DNA of 64,000 nt from JASEGV01 sp947085405 (GTDB lineage: Bacteria > Bacteroidota > Ignavibacteria > UBA10030 > BY39): the NCBI GenBank assembly GCA_947085405.1, contig CAMTWO010000009.1, positions 1-64,000 of the forward strand. The letters are read 5' to 3'. The stretch's first letter is position 1. Every line of letters begins with the position of its first letter. Position numbers and translations under genes: made by a program. The notes beneath the pieces were generated by a model. The model was not told where the DNA came from and ran no database searches. It was given only the letters and a program-made list of their open reading frames with translations. Below, in pieces: positions 61,980-64,000 of this stretch.

Positions 61980-62167
61980 TTATAACAGCGTTGTTTTTAA
62001 GCCGCCGCCCAACACAGTTATACAGCTTTGATATCCAATGCCAATGATTTATTAATTACTTCGTTTACTTAACAACACTGAAAGAGCAACTATCTCTTAC
62101 AACGCAACTTTATAATTACACAAATGCCGAACAGTTTAAAGCGGTCGGCTTGAAGAACTTGTTATAC
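61980..62167 (-). other. attC site of the first cassette (188 bp)
   Basis: On the minus strand R'' GTATAAC (plus 62161-62167) is followed by L'' TTCAAGCCGACCGC; at the other end L' GGCGGCGGCTTAAAAA and R' GTTATAA (plus 61980-61986). TTCAAGCCG pairs with CGGCTTAA with one extrahelical base. The R'' flank (GCTTGTATAAC) is the exact inverse of the cassette start GTTATACAAGC (plus 62937-62947) over 11 bases. The layout resembles the attC sites of classical aadA cassettes but is longer. Confidence 0.82.
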
Positions 62168-62172
62168 AAGCA

Positions 62173-62775
62173 TTATGCATAATCAGCTAATATTTTCTTA
62201 ACTATTTCATCCTTTGGAACAATACCATCTTTATATTCTTTATATGATTGTAAGCCAGTTTCGTTCATTTGAAAAAATCCTCTTGGCACTTTAAAGAATT
62301 CAAATAAGTATGTTCTTGTTTCTTGAATCAGGACAATTAAGTTATTCCACCATTCTTGATTTTGAACTGAATCCGCTGGCTTTTTAAAATTGTGCAAATA
62401 TTTACCGAGTTTTCCATACATAGAATTAAGTTTATTTTTATTAGGAATTGGAGTCTCAAAATCAGCGCCGATTACCCTCAAATAAAAATTTGTATACTCA
62501 AGTTTCTTGTCGAACTCAGGTTCGATTTCATATATTGCTTTGGACAAATTCTTAATTCGATATTCATCCATAATTGATTCAATTTTTTCAGAAGAAGCGC
62601 CCATTAATACTAAATATTCAAACAGTAATCTTTCGATACAGATTCTTAATTCCAAAGCGGTATAGAATAAATAACTTCCATCTGGGAAACCAAAAGCTTT
62701 ATCAAGACAAATAACTGCACGATTATAATGCATTGAAGCAGAAATCGGATGATGAAAATTATAGTTTCTATCCAC
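62173..62775 (-). CDS. Hypothetical alpha-helical protein (integron cassette)
   Basis: The start is a GTG at 62775, 4 bp after the zinc-ribbon stop codon; the frame is open to 62817 and a later ATG (MHYNRAV) is possible. About 200 residues, mostly helical, with YTALELRICIERLLFEYLVLMG and YGKLGKYLHNFKKPADS. That shape is loosely HEPN-like, but I see no RX4-6H motif and do not assign a family. Its attC begins 5 bp after the stop. Confidence 0.6.
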   Translation of the reverse strand: MDRNYNFHHPISASMHYNRAVICLDKAFGFPDGSYLFYTALELRICIERLLFEYLVLMGASSEKIESIMDEYRIKNLSKAIYEIEPEFDKKLEYTNFYLRVIGADFETPIPNKNKLNSMYGKLGKYLHNFKKPADSVQNQEWWNNLIVLIQETRTYLFEFFKVPRGFFQMNETGLQSYKEYKDGIVPKDEIVKKILADYA

Positions 62776-62779
62776 GATA

Positions 62780-62920
62780 TTAGTGTTTAGGTTTTGGAAC
62801 CCAACCAATAACAGCACCGCAATCAGAACAATAAATCAACATTCCTTCTATACCATTAAATGTTTTTGTTTGCCACGTGATGTTTGTGCTACCACATTTC
62901 GAACAGCAAGGTGATGCCAT
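62780..62920 (-). CDS. 46-residue zinc-ribbon protein (integron cassette)
   Basis: From an ATG at 62920 with a GGAG site 8 bases upstream (AAAGGAGTAAATT), the frame encodes MASPCCSKCGSTNITW and a second pair YCSDCGAVIGW, ending VPKPKH. Two CxxC pairs 22 residues apart form a zinc ribbon. It is the first ORF of the first cassette, directly after the cassette boundary. Function is unknown. Confidence 0.65.
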   Translation of the reverse strand: MASPCCSKCGSTNITWQTKTFNGIEGMLIYCSDCGAVIGWVPKPKH

Positions 62921-62936
62921 AATTTACTCCTTTATT

Positions 62937-62947
62937 GCTTGTATAAC
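62937..62947 (-). other. Start boundary of the first cassette (possible attI junction)
   Basis: Minus-strand GTTATACAAGC is the exact inverse complement of the R'' region of the attC at 61980-62167. There is no full attC on the other side, so this may be the attI crossover point next to the integrase remnant. Confidence 0.6.
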
Positions 62948-63341
62948 TATTACTTATACTGCACCGTTTAGTTAATTAAAGAATATATATATGCACGATG
63001 CGGCATATATGTATTCCAAATGTTTTGTTTTTCTATTATAATCAAAATATTTAAAAATAGGGTCTGCATGATATCATTCTATTCTCTTTTCAGTCTAATG
63101 GACTCCTAACACCCAGCCCTCTGTTGAGACCATGCGTGTAAACCATAGTTGTTTTTAACCCAGCCCAAATAACTCTCCTCCGTTTTCGGACTATAATGAT
63201 TTGTCCGAAGTGTTATTCTCACTTGATCGAGCAATTTTGGTTTATCTTCGTATCCTATCATCATAGATATTTATATTTTACTGGTTGCAATATACTATTT
63301 AATAATTTCAAACTCAAATCTTTAAAAGAAGAATTCTAATT
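62948..63341. other. Spacer between the array and the zeta-toxin locus
   Basis: The spacer holds a strong AT-rich hairpin at 62981-63016 (GAATATATATATGC against GCATATATGTATTC, 13 of 14 paired, loop 8) about 35 bp from the cassette boundary, and the integrase-like fragment at 63106-63264. The sequence from about 63065 to 63150 (TCAGTCTAATGGACTCC and neighbours) looks like part of another inserted element that I cannot name. Confidence 0.5.
63106..63264 (-). pseudogene. N-terminal fragment of an integron-integrase-like tyrosine recombinase
   Basis: From ATG at 63264 the minus strand encodes 52 residues before TAG. Residues 8-37 read KPKLLDQVRITL, RTNHYSPKTEESYLGWVK, close to the N-terminal core-binding start of IntI proteins (LLDQVR...RxHYSxRTExxYxxWIK). 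After residue 37 similarity ends abruptly. No catalytic domain (R-H-R-Y) is present in the window. It reads toward the cassettes, the inverted layout known from some spirochaete-type integrons. A Xer-like recombinase is the alternative. Confidence 0.6.
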
Positions 63342-63494
63342 TTACTTTATATCATTGGCAGGAATTTTTACAATTTTACCGTCTTTCGACACGATTAAAA
63401 ATTCATTATTCTTTGCTCGAGAGGCAATAAGCTTTTCAACGGCGGCTTTAATGCCCTGGTATATTTTATTTCTGAGTTCAACTTTATTTTTCAT
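63342..63494 (-). CDS. 50-residue protein downstream of the zeta-like kinase
   Basis: From ATG at 63494, overlapping the 3' end of the zeta-like gene by 11 bp, the frame encodes MKNKVELRNKIYQGI, KLIASRAKNNEFLIVSKDGK and ends PANDIK. The overlap and basic helical start fit a coexpressed partner. A possible antitoxin role is speculation. The opposite-strand frame at 63355-63543 is a shadow of this gene. Confidence 0.6.
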   Translation of the reverse strand: MKNKVELRNKIYQGIKAAVEKLIASRAKNNEFLIVSKDGKIVKIPANDIK

Positions 63495-64000
63495 AATAAA
63501 CCTCTTTTATTGTCGTCCAAATTTGTTCATTAAAAATTTCTAATTCGAGATCTTTAATTCCCTCGCTTATTATTTCAGGACTTTCTTGGGAATTATCAAC
63601 TACCAACCAATAATCACAAATAGGTATGAAGTAATTAAATAAGTTCTTAATTCCTCTATAATATCTTCTTATAACAATGTCACCGGGGACTGAATGACCG
63701 CCTTTGTTTACCCGATCTCTAATTCTTTCGATTGCTAATGCAGGACTATTTAACCAAAAATAAATCATAATAATTTCAAACCCTTGCTTTTGCCATTCCT
63801 TAACTTTTAATAAATAATTTCTGCTGGATAATGTAGTTTCAATTGCAAAATCGACATTACTTTTTACAAGGTGATCAATTCTATGCAGCATAACACGTCC
63901 GGCTTCAAATGAAACGCTTTCAGGTTGAAATGGAGATATTCCGGCTGCAATGCTATCTGCATTAACAAATTCTTTGCACTCTAATATTTCTGGAAGCAAA
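63484..64000 (-). CDS. Zeta-toxin-like kinase, 5' end outside the window
   Basis: At least 171 residues on the minus strand, continuing past the right edge. ECKEFVNADSIAAGISPFQPE, DFAIETTLSSRNYL, IYFWLNSPALAIERIRDRVNKGGHSVP and VIRRYYRGIKNLFNYFIP match zeta/PezT-like UDP-sugar kinases (or related P-loop kinases). The Walker A segment must lie beyond 64000. It is followed by a small overlapping gene. Confidence 0.82.
   Translation of the reverse strand, partial: LLPEILECKEFVNADSIAAGISPFQPESVSFEAGRVMLHRIDHLVKSNVDFAIETTLSSRNYLLKVKEWQKQGFEIIMIYFWLNSPALAIERIRDRVNKGGHSVPGDIVIRRYYRGIKNLFNYFIPICDYWLVVDNSQESPEIISEGIKDLELEIFNEQIWTTIKEVYYEK

Noticed and set aside
63355..63543. Plus-strand 62-codon ORF
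   Set aside because: It is antisense to the 50-residue gene and the zeta-like gene end, which have coherent overlap and protein-like sequence.

Overview
The window is an AT-rich chromosomal segment from a member of the Bacteroidota/Chlorobiota lineage, most likely an Ignavibacteria-like organism. The best evidence is the C-terminal type IX secretion sorting domain (NYPNPFNP start, GVYFYRL near the end) of the protein at 464-1111. Dense multihaem cytochromes, a Bacteroidota-style CzcA efflux operon and the scarcity of Shine-Dalgarno sequences agree with this. No rRNA, tRNA or CRISPR array was seen. The assignment rests on sequence style only.

Layout. 1-4.4 kb: end of an ECF sigma gene, a T9SS-exported protein, a Fic protein, an EamA transporter and a small PAS protein, separated by repeat-rich spacers. 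4.5-14.4 kb: an M3 peptidase, a His-rich protein followed by a CusBA/TolC-type tripartite efflux operon, and a serpin. 14.4-33.1 kb: a large respiratory region on the + strand. It holds a tetrahaem cytochrome, two GcvH-like proteins around a HybA/HybB-like (FeS/NrfD) quinone module, a haem-c-binding histidine kinase with a sigma-54 activator, an archaemetzincin, a 7-haem NapC/NirT protein, Rieske plus cytochrome b, an 11-haem cytochrome, an outer-membrane beta-barrel, a 14-haem cytochrome, an 11-haem lipoprotein, and NfnAB. Together they could carry electrons from the quinone pool across the periplasm to the cell surface. 33.2-35.5 kb: a cobalamin riboswitch, a terminator and a BtuB-like receptor. 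35.5-40 kb: a coiled-coil response regulator, then dut, an AI-2E family permease and rsmI. 45-56 kb: agmatinase, small membrane proteins, an M1-like peptidase, a D-threonine-aldolase-like enzyme, a broken toxin-antitoxin-like locus with a MITE, HerA-like ATPase, SpoIIE phosphatase, a DUF1684 lipoprotein and an unusual EF-P.

The most unusual part is 56.5-63.3 kb, which reads as a decayed chromosomal integron. Minus-strand genes are separated by long attC-like sites of about 190 bp. In four consecutive cassettes the R'' box of the cassette's own attC is an exact inverse complement (9-11 bases) of the sequence at that cassette's own start, as expected for excised-circle recombination units. Next to the first cassette lies a 52-codon fragment resembling the N-terminus of an integron integrase. 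Cargo includes a TIR-like protein with a membrane partner, a complete restriction-modification pair, a lone MNT nucleotidyltransferase, a zinc-ribbon protein and a CNNM-type membrane protein. A separate, oppositely oriented cassette-like unit at 41.07-45.07 kb ends in half of the same attC family. It carries a 1273-residue protein with a nuclease-like N-terminus, TPR-like middle and PIN-like C-terminus, plus a slippage-prone G8 tract.

A second theme is a family of short GC-rich palindromes (core CCGCC-NNN-GGCGG and relatives). They occur in spacers, in the btuB leader and terminator, in attC sites and inside two protein-coding genes. All domain assignments come from reading the sequence; no database search was run.
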